Assembly: GCF_003573695.1 (NCBI RefSeq)
Contig: NC_039359.1
Location: 140,021,939 to 140,085,938 of the forward strand
Direction of reading: 5' to 3'
Origin: Papaver somniferum
Lineage: Eukaryota > Streptophyta > Magnoliopsida > Ranunculales > Papaveraceae
Length of the DNA stretch: 64,000 nucleotides
Positions 22,943 through 36,204 of this stretch are shown here, one piece after another (position 1 is the first letter of the stretch; the number at the start of each line of letters is the position of its first letter). A program made the translations under genes and the position numbers. The notes under the pieces were generated by a model. The model was given only the letters and a program-made list of their open reading frames with translations. It did no database searches and was not told the origin of the DNA.

Positions 22943-25388
22943 TGAAAAAGCGGGGGTCTAACAACAACACCCAATATTTCTCTTAGCAATCTGTATGAAC
23001 AAACTCGAATATACTTTTAAGAGAATCAACAAGACTTAATCAATTAAAATATATCAACGAGTTTATATCTCTCTCTTGATTTTATTTCCTCAAACAGAAA
23101 CTGCGAGTACTAATAAAATACAAGGAATAACTTGGATGGTACCAAAGACCAATATCCAAGTGTCAATCAATATCAATCAACAACTGTTAGGTCGGATTCT
23201 CCAATTGATTGATCTAATGCACAACCTGTATTATTTCAATTATAAAGATAAAACAATATAATGCGGAAATTGAAATAACACAGACACCAGAAATTTTGTT
23301 AACGAGGAAACCGCAAATGCAGAAAAACCTCGGGACCTAGTCCAGATTGAACACACACTGTATTAAGCCGCTACAGACACTAGCCTATTCCAAGCTACTT
23401 CGGACTGGGCTGTAGTTGAACCCCACTCAGTCTCTCACTGATCCAAGGTACAATTGTATTCCATACGCCTCTGATCCCAGCAGGATACTGCGCACTTGAT
23501 TCCCTTAGCTGATCTCACCCACAACTAAGAGTTGCTACGACCCAAAATCGCAGGCTTTGACAATAAACAAATCTGTCTTAGACAGACAAGTCTATCAAAG
23601 GAGAAATTTGTCTCCCACAGAAAAACCCTAATTTTTTTGTTCCATCTTTTGATAATAATCAAGGTGAACAGGAACCAATTGATAATCCGGTCTTACATTC
23701 CCGAAGAACATCCTAGATTAATCAATCACCTCACAACAATCTTAGTCGTATGGTAGAGAAACAAGATGTTGTGGAATCACAAACAATGAGACGAAGATGT
23801 TTGTGATTACTTTTTATATCTTGCCTATCGGAGATATCAAATCTTAATCCGATCAATCTGATTGTACTCGTACGATAGAAGATGCAAGATCAGATCACAC
23901 AACTAACATAAAAGTAGTATCGGTCTGGCTTCACAATCCCAATGAAGTCTTTAAGTCGTTAACCTGGTTTTAGAAGAAGAAAACCAAAGGTTAAATGAGA
24001 ACCGACTTTAGTACGCAAACTAGTATCACATGTAAGGTGTGGGGATTAGTTTTGCACAATACTAGATGTCTCCTTTATATAGTCTTTCAAATCAGGGTGT
24101 TGCCTTGGTAACAAAACAATCAATATTCACCGTTAGATGAAAACCTGATTTAGCTTCAAGTTAATATTTCTCAACCGTTAGATCGAAAAGTTAGCTTGTT
24201 ATACAGAAATGAACTGCACGCTTCTAGGTTTGTTAACCGTACCCAAATGTGTACATTGTTGGTTCAACAATAGTTAACCAAAAGGTTAGCCATATGAGCA
24301 TTTCATATCAACCATGTTCTTCTTCACCATAACTAGTTCAAATGAACTAGTTAGAGAGTTGTTCAATTGCAAGGAAATCTTATGTAACTACACAAGACAC
24401 AATTGAAGCAAAGATGATTTGACTCACTTGAATCGGTTCATGAACTTTTATAGCCACGGTTTGCAAACTGCATTCCTTAGTATTTTTAAAGTTGAAGTTT
24501 AGAAATCATCTTCAGATATATAACCTTCTTAAGTTCGCACACTAGGTTCGCGGACTTAAGCAACCGGACAGAGTTTACAAACTCCAGCAGAAATTCTCGG
24601 GATGAGAACTTCGCCGGTTTGCAGACTGGGTTCGCAGACTGGGTTCGCGGACTTAGCTCACGCAAGTAGTTTGTCAACTCCAGCAGAGTTTCTCGGGATG
24701 AGAAGTTCGGCAGTTCGCGGACTGAGTTCGCGGACTTGGAAACTAGCCATTCTTCCGGTTTCTCTTGATCAACAAAGTTCGCAAACTTTGGTTCAAGGAA
24801 TAGGACTTGTACATAAATGTGTTTTCACAACAATGCTTATGTCCATCATTGGTTATGTAATCTAAACTCTCATTTCAATCATTGAAACATTCTTAGAGGA
24901 CGTTATATAGTTTTTGCACCATTTCTTGTCAAAGAAATTTTCAAGACGATTGAAACATATCATGAATTTTGTCACTAGGTAAAGATAAATTTTGTCGAAA
25001 AGAAAATCTTAGCAACACATATTTCGAGATATAGATAGGCGAGGTATACTCGGCTCGAAATACCAAATGTGTATAATCTAAGTATATATATATAGCATAC
25101 GAATTTTTGTCTCAAGAAGTAGGAGATAAAGTAGATAGACTTTTGAATGACAGATAAGTTCAATTCTTCACAACCTTTTTGTCGAGAAGTTCCACCGGTT
25201 CCTTGAGTAGTTCTTCTACTTGTATGATGAATCACCATGAAGTCCTTGAGCTCAACTACACTTTCTATCCTAGTCCGAGACTTAGCTATAATAGACTAGA
25301 AATCAAGACTTATAGTTTTGATCACTAACATTGAGAAACATGCTTGAGATAGCAACGCATGCGAGTTCGACCGAGAAATGCTCTAACA
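22943..25388 (-). mobile_element. 3' LTR of minus-strand Copia element M1 (2,446 bp)
   Basis: On the plus strand it starts TGAAAAAGCGGGGG and ends GCTCTAACA, the reverse of the E1 LTR. A polypurine complement (ATCCCCACCTTTG) follows at 25389, so it is the 3' LTR. It is inserted in the internal region of H. Confidence 0.88.
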
Positions 25389-27578
25389 ATCCCCACCTTT
25401 GTCAATTTTAGCGACAAAACTATCAATACATATGGAATACAAAAAATATAAAGAAACTTAAGTAGCTCCTATTCCACATGTCTAATCTTCAACATTCCTC
25501 GAAATCTTCATCACTTCCAATTACTCCAATATTCCCAAAGGTTGTAAGTTTAGCATCACCGTTGTTGAAGAACCATAGCTATAACAATGAGAAAGCATCG
25601 GTCTCGATCAGTGTTATATACAGTATCATAGTATTATTACACAGCGTCAAAGTTCAATTGTATCACAACTTCAACAATAATACTATGGTGATATGTATCA
25701 CTCCCCCTTAGTCAATACTCCATCTCACATGGAAACCACTCCCCCTTACATAATGAACCGAAGACCATATGTATTTGTAGTGTGAACTACATATTAATTC
25801 TCCCCCTTTTTGTAAATAAAATTGTCAAAGGTACAAGAACAGGATCATAATGAAATTTCCGTAAGAGACATTTCATGACTAAAAAGAAAGAACACACATC
25901 ATCTTATTTAGATGCAATCATATAGCCGAATCTAATAGCATTCATCAAGGAGTTTAAAGATACAAGATAAACCCTCAAAAATTCCACAGCCGCACACCCC
26001 TCAAGATATGACCATTAAGCACAAGTTCAAAAGAACTCTCCCCCATTTGATGTCATTCCCGAAAGAACAACAAGAGAGACCTTAATTTCGAAAGAAAAGA
26101 ATGATTTCTTTGGACATAACAAATCTCATACAAGTATGAATTTGAATCCAAAATATTCAATTAAATTAATCACAAGAGAACCCATGATTAATTTAATCGA
26201 AAATGCTCAACAAAAGTGAATTTATGGAGACTCAAAAATATACAATTAGATTAATCACAAGAGAACCCATAATTAATCTAATCTAAATACACAACCAAAC
26301 TAATCACAAAAGTAATCAATTTAATTGGTCATGCTCGTCATAATAAAACTTACGGAGCAACAACTAAATAACCAAACAAGATGATTAATTTAGTTGAATA
26401 TGCTCGACATAAAGTATCTCGCGGAACAACAACTAAGCTAATCATAAAAAGAATCAACTTGGACGTTTAATGCTCAACATAGGACACTTTATGGAGCCTC
26501 ACAGTAATACATAAAATATGGATCAGGGAAGATCAATACTGCAGAATACACAAGGAGTCATTCTATTTTCCATCACTATTCGCATAACGACATTCAATAG
26601 ACATAATCCTAGCAAACAAAATATTTTAACCTATATTCCATCAATAATTGACATAATAGTCTTAAATTTTGTATTTGTCAAAAGTATATTCATTCTTTTA
26701 TCAATACATGCATATCTACATACGAAAGACTTTACTTTTGACAAGGTATGGGACAATCATAGTTCACGGACGTAAACACACATATCTCATAACAATATTG
26801 CAATATATAAAACCATAAAGATTAATACTGAAAAAACCATCTTCCAAACAAATTTAGAATTTAAACCAATAAATCTAAAAACATGAAGATGAAAACGTTA
26901 GACATAGCTATGTGAAATCACAATAATAGTTATTCTTCTAAACAAAACAAGAAAAATATAAGATTTACTAGGAAATAAGACCTTTGAAGAAAAATCAAAG
27001 AGAAAGAGAATGCAAAAAGAATGAGGTCATTCGGAGTTCGGACGAAGAAATTACGGCCAAAACAAGTTTATTGAATATCGACGTCTACAAGCAAGTATGC
27101 ATACGGGTTTGCAAACGAATTTTTGTATCCTGGAGCAGTATGCAGACGGGGTTTGCGAACTTAAACCCATGGATTTTGGTCTTAAATGATGTTATGTATA
27201 CTTGGTATGTATACCATGAAGTCCAAACATCCCGAACTAATGTTTTCAAACCTAAACATTTAAGAACCTTAAACACAGATCAAGTTAGGTAGAAAAGAAC
27301 GATAAGAAAGGTACGTGAATCATTATAAGTTCTCTAAAAAAATAAATGCACAAATTCTTGCTCAAGTTTATAGAAAGACCTTTTTAGATGAATCCAATTG
27401 AATTCTACAGCCTTACCGAACATAATATGTGCGCCCCAATTTTCGTGCTTCCCTCACCGTATAAATAGCAGGGCATCTCTTGGTGAGGATGCACTTAAAA
27501 CACAATCAAGTTGTGTTGGGGTGAACAATTTCTTGTTCACCACAATTTACCTTTGGATTATCATGAAAGGGATCACTT
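25389..27578 (-). mobile_element. Non-coding 3' internal region of M1
   Basis: It holds the polypurine tract, the stem-loop (25627-25687), the CCCCCTT runs and the GATTAAATTAATC-type repeats at about 26120-26500. At 26990-27560, where M4 has its second ORF, no like frame is seen. That stretch instead contains TTTGCAAACG/TTTGCGAAC strings like those of the H LTR and a perfect 9-bp hairpin at 27520-27541 (GGTGAACAA, loop TTTC). Confidence 0.7.
25627..25687 (-). other. Conserved stem-loop before the 3' LTR (M1 copy)
   Basis: CATAGTATTATT at 25627-25638 and AATAATACTATG at 25676-25687 pair perfectly. The inner stem AAGTT/AACTT is perfect. Confidence 0.65.
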
Positions 27579-28340
27579 TTAGAGCCTTTCACATCCAATT
27601 TCCATTTTTCCGAAAAACTTGTTAAGTTCCAACATCATGGATACTGCCTTCTCCATAGTCATGAAATTTTCTGGATGATCATTCCTTTTCACACTCAAAG
27701 CATCATTAGATTTCTTTGGTACCCACTTCTGAGTGCGTTTAGGAACAACCGAAACCTTCTTCCCATTACTCTCTTCAAGATTTCTCGGAAGAGAATTGGA
27801 TTGACTAATATTTTGCAAGTTAGTCTTTCTCCAATTGGGAGCATCGGATCTTGTCTTCGTATTTACGAAGTTATCCTTTTGATAACCATTACGATTGTGA
27901 AAAGGCTTCGTATAACGTTTATAGGCAAATCTAGGTTTATCACAACAACGATTCCTTTGCGTAAAGGTTGGAAAGTTACAACCTGTAATGTTAAGGGGAT
28001 TAGCCTTAGCATATGATCTTGGTTTCAAAACTTCTTGTGATGCCCAAACAAGAACATCATGAAGTTTCTTATTCCTTATACGAAAACGACATCTCCTTTC
28101 CAGGTGACCTTTATTTCCGCAATAGTGGAAAACATAAGGAATGTTCTTACCTCGATCCGTATGTGCTGAATTTGGAGGTTTATATTCTTTGCTCTTTCGA
28201 ACCTTAATTGCCGGTGAAGGTATTTCACTTTTGCCATCAGTGGAAACCTTTTGTTGAGAAGAATCACTAGCCTTGACAAATTTTACCTCTTTGCTAATAC
28301 TTGGAGCATCTTGTATGGGCTGTCGTAGGCTCAACAAATT
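27579..28340 (-). CDS. gag-like gene of M1, C-terminal part
   Basis: An open frame of about 250 codons runs leftward to a stop at 27579. It contains a knuckle-like segment, FHYCGNKGHLERRC, where the first Cys of C-x2-C-x4-H-x4-C is Phe. The helix IRNKKLHDVLVWASQEV follows, then a Lys/Arg/Asn-rich tail. It matches the H gag in order. The 5' part is missing: near 28335 the frame runs into an unrelated LTR fragment, so the open frame continues to 28358 only by chance. Without an N-terminus and with a damaged knuckle it is unlikely to work. Confidence 0.7.
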   Translation of the reverse strand, partial: NLLSLRQPIQDAPSISKEVKFVKASDSSQQKVSTDGKSEIPSPAIKVRKSKEYKPPNSAHTDRGKNIPYVFHYCGNKGHLERRCRFRIRNKKLHDVLVWASQEVLKPRSYAKANPLNITGCNFPTFTQRNRCCDKPRFAYKRYTKPFHNRNGYQKDNFVNTKTRSDAPNWRKTNLQNISQSNSLPRNLEESNGKKVSVVPKRTQKWVPKKSNDALSVKRNDHPENFMTMEKAVSMMLELNKFFGKMEIGCERL

Positions 28341-29218
28341 ATTAAATATATTTCCCACTAATTAACTGGTAATATAGCGGAAGTAAGATATCGTTCCCAC
28401 AGAGAGCTGTGTAATTGATAAGTTATTTGATCAGCAAGATAAGTAAATAACAAAGGGGGGATTTGGTTTTAAGATTAATAAAAAGATAATAATAAAAGAA
28501 AGATGATCAAGGAATCCTTAGCCGTTACCAAGCGATAACTGGATTAATATACTTATCTATTGTTCATAAGAACCATTCATCACCAACCGTGGAATAACAA
28601 CTAGCTCAGTGTTATCCCCAAAACTCCTTTTACCACAGATACAGAAGCTCTCCAATATCAGATTCTATTCAACTTAACCACCAAGTAGTATCTCACTCAA
28701 GGTGTAATCCAATCGAACGCTTTAAGCTTTGTGAATTAGGTTGATCCCAGTAGTTAAACTCTTAGCTCAAGTACTGGTGTTATCTTCACACACGATTGCT
28801 ACACAGAGTCCCTCTGTAAGGTCTCGCAATTTCTACTTGTGTTTGTGTAGAGAGTTAATTGATGATTACTTATCTCATAACTTCCATTAGCAATAGAACA
28901 ATCAATATACTGATCTAGTAGGCCTCCCAAATGAATATAAGAATCACTCATAAACCCTAAATATGGTAAAGACAAAGGATGATGATAAAAACTCTCAATA
29001 TATTTGTATTATTAATAAAGCTTCATGCTTAGAACATTGAATTCATCCTTAATCAAAAAAGGATTTAGCTACTCATATTACAAAGAAGATGATAATGGTG
29101 GTTTCCCCCTAAAGGGGTAAACCTTAGGTTTTTGATGTAAAACTTATGATATGAGATTCGATCTATTTTTACATAACCTAATACCTTTTTATAGGTTTAC
29201 ATTGCTTGTGAAAAAGCG
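28335..29218 (-). mobile_element. Truncated LTR fragment of another element, probably Gypsy
   Basis: Unrelated to the Copia LTRs. On the minus strand it has a TATA motif (CCTATAAAAAGG near 29190), and near its end TCTGTGGGAACGATATCTTA, similar in position and style to TCTGTGGATCGACCC of element T. It looks like R-U5 of a Gypsy LTR whose U3 was removed by the Copia LTR at 29219. No primer site follows. Confidence 0.45.
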
Positions 29219-30598
29219 GGGGTCTAACAACACCACCCAATATTTCACTTAGCAATCTGTATGGACAAACTCCAATATACTTTTTATGAGAATCAACTAG
29301 ATAGTTAGACTCAATCAATAAAAGATATATCAAAGAGTTTATATCTCAATCACTCGATTTGATATTTATTCAAGCAAACGAAAATCTACGAGTCTTTATC
29401 AAAGAGAGATAACTTGGACGGTACCAAAGACCAATGTCCAAGGATCAATCAATATCAATCAACAACCAAAGGTTGGATTTCCAATTGATGATCTTAACGC
29501 ACAACCTGTATTATTTCAGTTATATGTTGGTTCAACATAGTAACCCAAAAGGTTAGCCATATGAGAAATTCATATTAACCTAGTTCTTCTTCACCATAAC
29601 TAGTTCAATTGACTCAAATGAACTAGTTAGAGAGTTGTTCAATTGCTATGAGATCTTATGTAACTACACAAGATACAATTGAAACAAAGATGATTCGATT
29701 CGATTGAATCGGCTCATGAACTTTATAGCCACGGTTTGCATAAAGCATTCCTTAGTAATTTAAGTTTCATGTTCAGAGCACATCTTTAGATCATAACCAC
29801 TTAAGCTCAAAAACAAGTTCCCCGACTTAAGGCAACCAACAGAGTTTTCCAAACTCAGCAGAAAATCTCGGCAAAGAGACTTCCGCCAGTTCGCGGACTA
29901 GGTTCGCGGACTAAACACGCAAACGAGTTTTTGCAAAATCCCAGCAGAATTTCTCGGTAAGAGAACTTCCGTCATTTCGCGGACTTGGCAAAGCCAATTC
30001 CTCCGGTTTCTCTCAATCAACAAAGTTCGAAAACTTCAGATTAAGGAATACATGGTTATGTAATCTAAACTCTCATTCCAATCATTGAGACATTCTCAGA
30101 GGACGTTATATAGCCGTTATTCACAGACCGTTTCATGTCAGAGCAATTCTCAAAGTAATTGAAACTTTTCATGACTTTCGTCACTAGGTTAAGATAAACT
30201 TGATCAAAGCGAAACGCTTTACCAACACACGATTTCGAGAAAAAGATAAGTAGTGAATACTCAGCTCGAAATGTCAAATATGTATGATCCAGTCTATATA
30301 GCATACGACATTTTGTCTCATAAGAAGTAGGAGATAGAATAGATAAACTTTTGAGTGATAGATAATTCAAGTCTCCACATACCTTTTTGTTGATGAAGTT
30401 CCACGGTTCCTTGAGTAGATCTTCATCGTTGTATGATGAATCACCATGAAGTCCTTGAGCTCAACTACACTTTTCTATCCTAGTCCGAGACTTAGCTATA
30501 ATAGACTAGAAATCAAGACTCACAGTTTTGATCACTAACATTGACAAACATGCTTCATATAGCAACGCATGCGAGGTCGACCGAGCTATGCTCTAACA
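29219..30598 (-). mobile_element. Internally deleted Copia LTR (1,380 bp)
   Basis: It starts TGAAAAAGCGGGGG and ends GCTCTAACA. Near 29524 it jumps from the CTGTATTATTTCAGTTATAT region to GTTGGTTCAACATAG, losing about 1 kb that the 31376 LTR still has. Confidence 0.85.
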
Positions 30599-31375
30599 AT
30601 CTCCCCCTTTGTCAATTTTAGTGACAAAACTATTAATACATATGGAATACAAAAAAGATAAACTTTAGTGGCTCCTATTCCATGGTCTAATCTTCAACGT
30701 TCCTTGAAATCTTCGTCCTTCCAAGTACTCCAATGATCCCAAAGGTTGTAAGTTTAGCACCACCGTTTTTGAAGATCCGTAGCTATAACAATGAGAGAAA
30801 TCGAGATTCTCGATCATTATTATACAGTGTCATAGTATCATTATGTAACATCAAAGTCCAATTGCATAACGACTTTAACAAAAATACTATGGTGATATGT
30901 ATCACTCCCCCTTATAGTAAATACTCCATCTCGATCATTAAAACTACTCCCCTTAACACAATGATCCGAAAACCATATGTATTTGTAGTGTGAACTACAT
31001 TATTTGTCCCCCTTTTTGTCAATAAAATTGGCAAAGGTAAAAGAATGGGATCATAATGAAATTTCCACAAGAGACATTTCATAGACTAAAATAAAAAATA
31101 CATACCATCTTAATTTAGATGCAATCATAAAGCCGAAGCTAAATGCATTCATCAAGGAGTTTTAAGCAACGCATTGCCATTGTTTGTCTGTCTCGTCGAA
31201 CAACAAGGTTTCTCTATATTCGAGATTGAACTTTTCTCTTTAATAGATTTAGACGAAAGAGAATTTTTATTACTGGTGACGCGTTTATCAGAGATAGTAC
31301 TCTTTTCCATAGAGTCAGATCGCTACAAACACAGACTGATGAGGTCTTAGTGTGTTTGCCTTCTCTAATACCTAT
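30599..31375 (-). mobile_element. Internal region of M2, mostly deleted
   Basis: The 3' part (polypurine tract, stem-loop 30831-30891, CCCCCTT runs) joins near 31166 directly to the first codons of gag (about 31175-31311) and a decayed primer site (about 31362-31373). Almost the whole gag, ORF2 and repeat region is gone. Confidence 0.8.
30831..30891 (-). other. Conserved stem-loop (M2 copy)
   Basis: CATAGTATCATT (30831-30842) faces AAAAATACTATG (30880-30891): one U-U mismatch and one wobble. The inner stem is AAAGTC/GACTTT, where P has AAGTT/AACTT, a compensatory change. Confidence 0.6.
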
Positions 31376-33791
31376 TGAAAAAGCGGGGGTCTAACAACAC
31401 CACCCAATATTTCGCTTAACAATCTGTATGGACAAACTCCAATATACTTTTTATGAGAATCAACTAGACAGTTAGACTCGATCAATAAAAGATATATCAA
31501 AGAGTTTATATCTCAATCTCTTCATTTGATCTTTACTCAAGCAAACGGAAATCTGCGAGTCTTTATCAAAGAGAGATAACTTGGACGGTACAAAAGACCA
31601 ATGTCCAAGGATCAATCAATATCAATCAACAACCAAAGGTTGGATTTCCAATTGATGATCTTAAACGCACAACCTGTATTATTTCAATTATATAAAATAT
31701 AATACGGAAAATAAATAACACATACACTAGAAGTTTTGTTAACGAGGAAACCTCAAATGCACAAAGACCCCGGGACCTAGTCCAGATTGAATACACACTG
31801 TATTAAGCCGCTACAGACACTAGCCTACTCCAAGCTAACTTCGGACTGGACTATAGTTGAACCCCAATCAGTCTCCCACTAATTCAAGGTACAGTTGTAC
31901 TCCTACGCCTCTGATCCCAGCAGGATACTTCGCACTTGATTCCCTTAGATGATCTCACCCACAACTAAGAGTTGTTGCAACCCAAAATCGCAGAATTGAT
32001 AATAAACAAATATGTCTCACACAGAAAAGTCTATCAAAGGATAAATCTGTCTCCCACAGAAAAACACTAGGTTTTTGTTCCGTCTTAAGATATAAAATCA
32101 AGGTGAACAGGAACCAATTGATAATCAGGTCTTATATTCCCGAAGAACAGCCTAGATTAATCAATCACCTCTCAACAATCCTTCTTGACTACACAAGCGG
32201 TTTGTCGAGGAATCACAAACAGTGATATGAAGATGTTTGTGACTTCTTTATCTTACCTATCGGAGAACTCTCACGATCTCAAGCGAATCAAGGATTGTAC
32301 TCGTACGATAGAAGATGCAAGATCAGATCACACAACTACGATAAAAGTAGTATCGGTTTGGCTTCACAATCCCAATGAAGTCTTTAAGAAGTTAACCTGG
32401 TTTTAGAGAAGAAAACCAAAGGTTAAAGGAGAATCGACTCTAGCGAGCGCACTAGTATCACACAGACGTGTGGGGATTAATTTTGCACAATGCTAGATGT
32501 CTCCTTTATATAGCCTTCAAATCAGGGTTTTGCCTTAGTTACAAAGCAATCCATATTCACCGTTAGATGAAAACCTGATTTAGATTCAAGCTAATATTTC
32601 TCAACCGTTAGATCGATAACTTAGATTGTCACACACACTTGGGTAGACGTTTACTGGGTTTGTGAAAACCATGCCCAAACGTGTAGGTGTATGTTGGTTC
32701 AACATAGTAACCCAAAAGGTTAACCATATGAGCAATTCATATTAACCTAGTTCTTCTTCACCATAACTATTTCAATTGACTCAAATGAACTAGTTAGAGA
32801 ATTGTTCAATTGTTATGAGATCTTACGTAACTACACAAGACACAATTGAAACAAAGATGAATCGATTCAATTGAATCGTCTCGTGAACTTTAAATCCACG
32901 ATTTGCATAAAGCATTCCTTAGTAATTTAAGTTTCATGTTCAGATCACATCTTTAGATCATAACCACTTAAGCTCACAAACAAGTTCGCGGACTTAAGGC
33001 AACCGGCAGAGTTTTCCAAACTCAGCAGAAAATCTCGGCAAAGAGACATCTGCAAGTTCGCGGACTAAGTTCGCGGACTAAACACGCAAACGAGTTTTTG
33101 GAAAATCCCAACAGAAATTCTCGGTAAGAGAACTTCCGTCAATTCACGGATTGAGTTCGCGGAATGGGTTCGCGGACTTGGCAAAGCCAATTCCTCTGGT
33201 TTCTCTCAATCAACAAAGTTCGAAAACTTCGGATTAAGGAATACATGGTTATGTAATATAAACTCTCATTCCAATCATTGAGACATTCTCAGAGGACGTT
33301 ATATAGCCGTTATTCACAGACCGTTTCACGTCAGAGAAATTCTCAAAGTAATTGAAACTTTTCATGACTTTCGTCACTAGGTGAAGATAAACTTGATCAA
33401 AGCGAAACGCTTTATCAACACACGATTTCGAGAAAAAGATAAGTAGTGAATACTCAGCTCGAAATGTCAAATGTGTATGATCCAGTATATATAGCATACG
33501 ACTTTTTGTCTCATAAGAAGTAGGAGATAGAATAGATAGACTTTTGAGTGATAGATAAGTTAAAGTATCCACATACCTTTTTGTTGATGAAGTTCCACGG
33601 TTCCTTGAGTAGATGTTCATCGTTGTATGATGAATCGCTATGAAGTTCTTGAGATCAACTACACTTTTAATCCTAGTCCGAGACTTAGCTATAATAGACT
33701 AGAAATCAAGACTCATAGTTTTGATCACTAACATTGACAAACATGCTTGATATAGCAACGCATGCGAGGTCGACCGAGCTATGCTCTAACA
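31376..33791 (-). mobile_element. Shared Copia LTR between M2 and M3 (2,416 bp)
   Basis: TGAAAAAGCGGGGG at the left and GCTCTAACA at the right, with a primer site remnant on the left and a polypurine tract on the right. Confidence 0.9.
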
Positions 33792-34369
33792 ATTTCCCCC
33801 TTTGTCAATTTTAGTGACAAAACTATTAATACATATGGAATACAAAAAAGATAAACTTTAGTGGCTCCTATTCCATAGTCTAATCTTCAACATTCCTTTA
33901 AATCTTTGTCCTTCCAAGTACTCCAATGATCCCAAAGGTTGTAAGTTTAGCACCACCGTTGTTGAAGATCCGTATCTATAACAATGAGAGAAATCGAGAT
34001 TCTCGATCATTATTATACAGTGTCATAGTATCATTATGTAACATTAAAGTCCAATTGCATCACAACTTTAACAACACTACTATGGTGATATGTGTCACTC
34101 CCCCTTAGCTAGTCAATACTCCATCTCGATCATGGAAACCACTCCCCCTTACACAATGATCCGAAAACCATATGTATTTGTAGTGTGAAATACATTATTT
34201 CTCCCCCTTTTTGTCAATAAAATTGGCAAAGGTAAAAGAACGAGATCATAATGAAATTTCCACAATAGACATTTCATAGACTAAAAGAAAAAATACATAC
34301 CAACTTAATTTGGATGCAATCATAAAGCCGAAGTTAAATGCATTCATCAAGGAGTTTTAAGATACAAGG
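33792..34369 (-). mobile_element. 3' end of the M3 internal region
   Basis: Polypurine complement ATTTCCCCCTTT, stem-loop 34024-34084 and CCCCCTT runs. It is interrupted after CAAGG (34365-34369) by element N. Confidence 0.85.
34024..34084 (-). other. Conserved stem-loop (M3 copy)
   Basis: CATAGTATCATT (34024-34035) faces AACACTACTATG (34073-34084): one mismatch and two wobbles. The inner stem AAAGTT/GACTTT has one U-G pair, intermediate between the P and M4 forms. Confidence 0.55.
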
Positions 34370-34841
34370 TGTAGGATCAAAATCTCGCAGCAATAATGCC
34401 TCAACGAAATTATCAACAATACAACACAATAGTGTCGCAGAACAATTTCAGAAATGACATAATAAACTACGTCAGCTAAAATCATGAGAAAAATGTGATG
34501 GTCCTGCGAAAATTAGAGAGTTTGCGAGATTAACATTTTTAAGGTTGCGAGAATGTCGCAAGCCATATCCGAAAATAAAGGATAGATTAGCTGTCATCCA
34601 CTATGTACTTCCCTATAAATAGTCGTTCAGTTGTAAAGGAAAGGAGAGAGATCTTTTTCTGGGTGAGAAGCAAGTAAATAGGAGAGAGAAAATCTAGAGA
34701 AGTGGTTATTCTTGATTCCTTTATCTTTTCTTGTAAGATTGTTCAAAGATTCAACAATAAAATTAAGATTGTTAATCTAAAATGAGTTGAATGATAATGA
34801 AATCATATGAGGGGTGTGGTGTAGGATTTCCTGCAACTACA
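34370..34841 (+). mobile_element. 5' LTR of element N
   Basis: Starts TGTAGGATC, ends CTACA; TATA box CTATAAATAG at about 34613-34622. Confidence 0.88.
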
Positions 34842-34844
34842 TAA

Positions 34845-34861
34845 TGGCGCTAGAAACAGGG
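34845..34861 (+). other. Primer binding site of element N
   Basis: TGGCGCTAGAAACAGGG, three bases after the LTR. The TGGCGC start fits Gypsy-type elements. I do not assign the tRNA. Confidence 0.65.
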
Positions 34862-34876
34862 AGAGGCACCTTGGAT

Positions 34877-35164
34877 TTTTCATATTTTACATTTATCACA
34901 CGTATCCTTTCTTCCATCTATTTCTTGACACGTCTTCTGTATCCGATGCTTTTTAACCGCTCACGTATTTTCGTATTAATGGTGTTTATTTCTTCGAGTA
35001 GAAAATCTTCTCTATATATATTCTTCTTACTCTTCTTTCCATTTTCTTTTTACTTTCTCTTCTCTTTTTATTCTCTCATCTCTGCAACTCTATTATTCTT
35101 CTGTAAATTCTGCCATTGCAACTTCTCTTCTTTATTCTTATTTTACTCTTTTTATTTTCTTCAT
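34877..35164 (+). repeat. Inverted copy of the antisense promoter of N
   Basis: About 290 bp matching the reverse complement of 38541-38834, including a TCTATATATATTC box near 35011 and a CT-rich leader. It lies between two 19-bp direct repeats of GGGAGAGGCACCTTGGATT (34859-34877 and 35231-35249), as if inserted with a target duplication. Confidence 0.75.
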
Positions 35165-35173
35165 ATTCTATAA

Positions 35174-35599
35174 TGAAATCATATGGTTTTATTTTCTATA
35201 ATGAAATCATATGGTCAATAAATCCCATCCGGGAGAGGCACCTTGGATTCTCAGCTTAAGCATATGACTTAGGTTGGACGACTAAGGTAATAAGGACTCT
35301 CCCAAGGAGTGCAGAATCTGATCAAGGCGCCGAGGTACACGGTTGTGTCAAGAGTGTCAGGGGCGTTTGAAGCGTACCTTTCCATTCTTGACAAGTCTTG
35401 GCTTATACTGCACTCGGCCCGAAGAAAACCCCACTTAGGGTGTAGTATCGTAACCATAAACCCTATATGTAAAATGGATAAGAGGCTGCGAAAACAACTG
35501 GTTGTTGTTAAGACTGGATGGGAGAATCTAACCTTGTATGGTAGAAGTATGCCTCCTTGAAGGGGCAACCAGGGGGAAGATAAGGGCGGCACCCTCCAT
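35174..35599 (+). other. Leader region of element N
   Basis: GC-richer non-coding sequence after the promoter copy, beginning at the second GGGAGAGGCACC repeat. I see no gene; such leaders often carry packaging signals, but nothing specific can be shown. Confidence 0.4.
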
Positions 35600-35614
35600 T
35601 AGGGAGCTGATAAG

Positions 35615-35940
35615 TGTCTTAAGACGTAAATGTCATGAGGATTTTTACTCTCAAGGGTATTAAGGCTTGTCATATTTGTGCAACAATCCTGAAGAGGCAA
35701 TAATACAAAAGAAAAAGATAAGACGAGATCAATGGGTTTTCGCATGAAAGTGCGAAGACGTCCTGCGATTTCGTCGCAAGACGGCAATGTCATGGGGCTT
35801 TTTTTCGCAAGAATATTTAGGCATGTAATATTGTCGCAACATTCCTGAAGAGGCCATAATACAAAAGAAAAAGTTAAGGCAAGATCAATGGGTTGTTGCA
35901 TGAAAGTGCAAGAACGTCCTGTGATTTTGTCGCAATGACA
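35615..35940 (+). repeat. Two tandem units of about 157 bp in element N
   Basis: Both units contain CCTGAAGAGGC, ATAATACAAAAGAAAAAG, GATCAATGGGTT and CATGAAAGTGC in order. The offset is about 157 bp (for example, AATGTCATG near 35629 and 35786). Confidence 0.7.
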
Positions 35941-36204
35941 AGAGGTGGCATAATAAGACCTTTAATTAGGAAGGAAAAATAAGACCACATGACAAAACAA
36001 AATATTTATAAGTATTCATAACATATCATTTCTCCCAAGAAAGATAATGAGAGGCAAGTATGGGAATCAATAAACAAGAGGCATTATCTTTCTTACCAGC
36101 AAAATACTAAAAGGGAAAATTGATTCCAAAATTGGTTGAAGAATATTGTTCGCAAAAAATAATAAAGATGAGACAATTCAAGAAGATAGAACTAGATAAG
36201 AAGC

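Noticed and set aside
27520..27541. 9-bp hairpin GGTGAACAA as a terminator or microRNA
   Set aside because: Too short for a microRNA precursor and not conserved in the other copies.
34814..35173. 119-codon Phe/Ser/Leu-rich frame resembling a membrane protein
   Set aside because: It comes from the CT-rich inverted promoter copy; the same peptide appears at 38503-38730 on the other strand from the original promoter.
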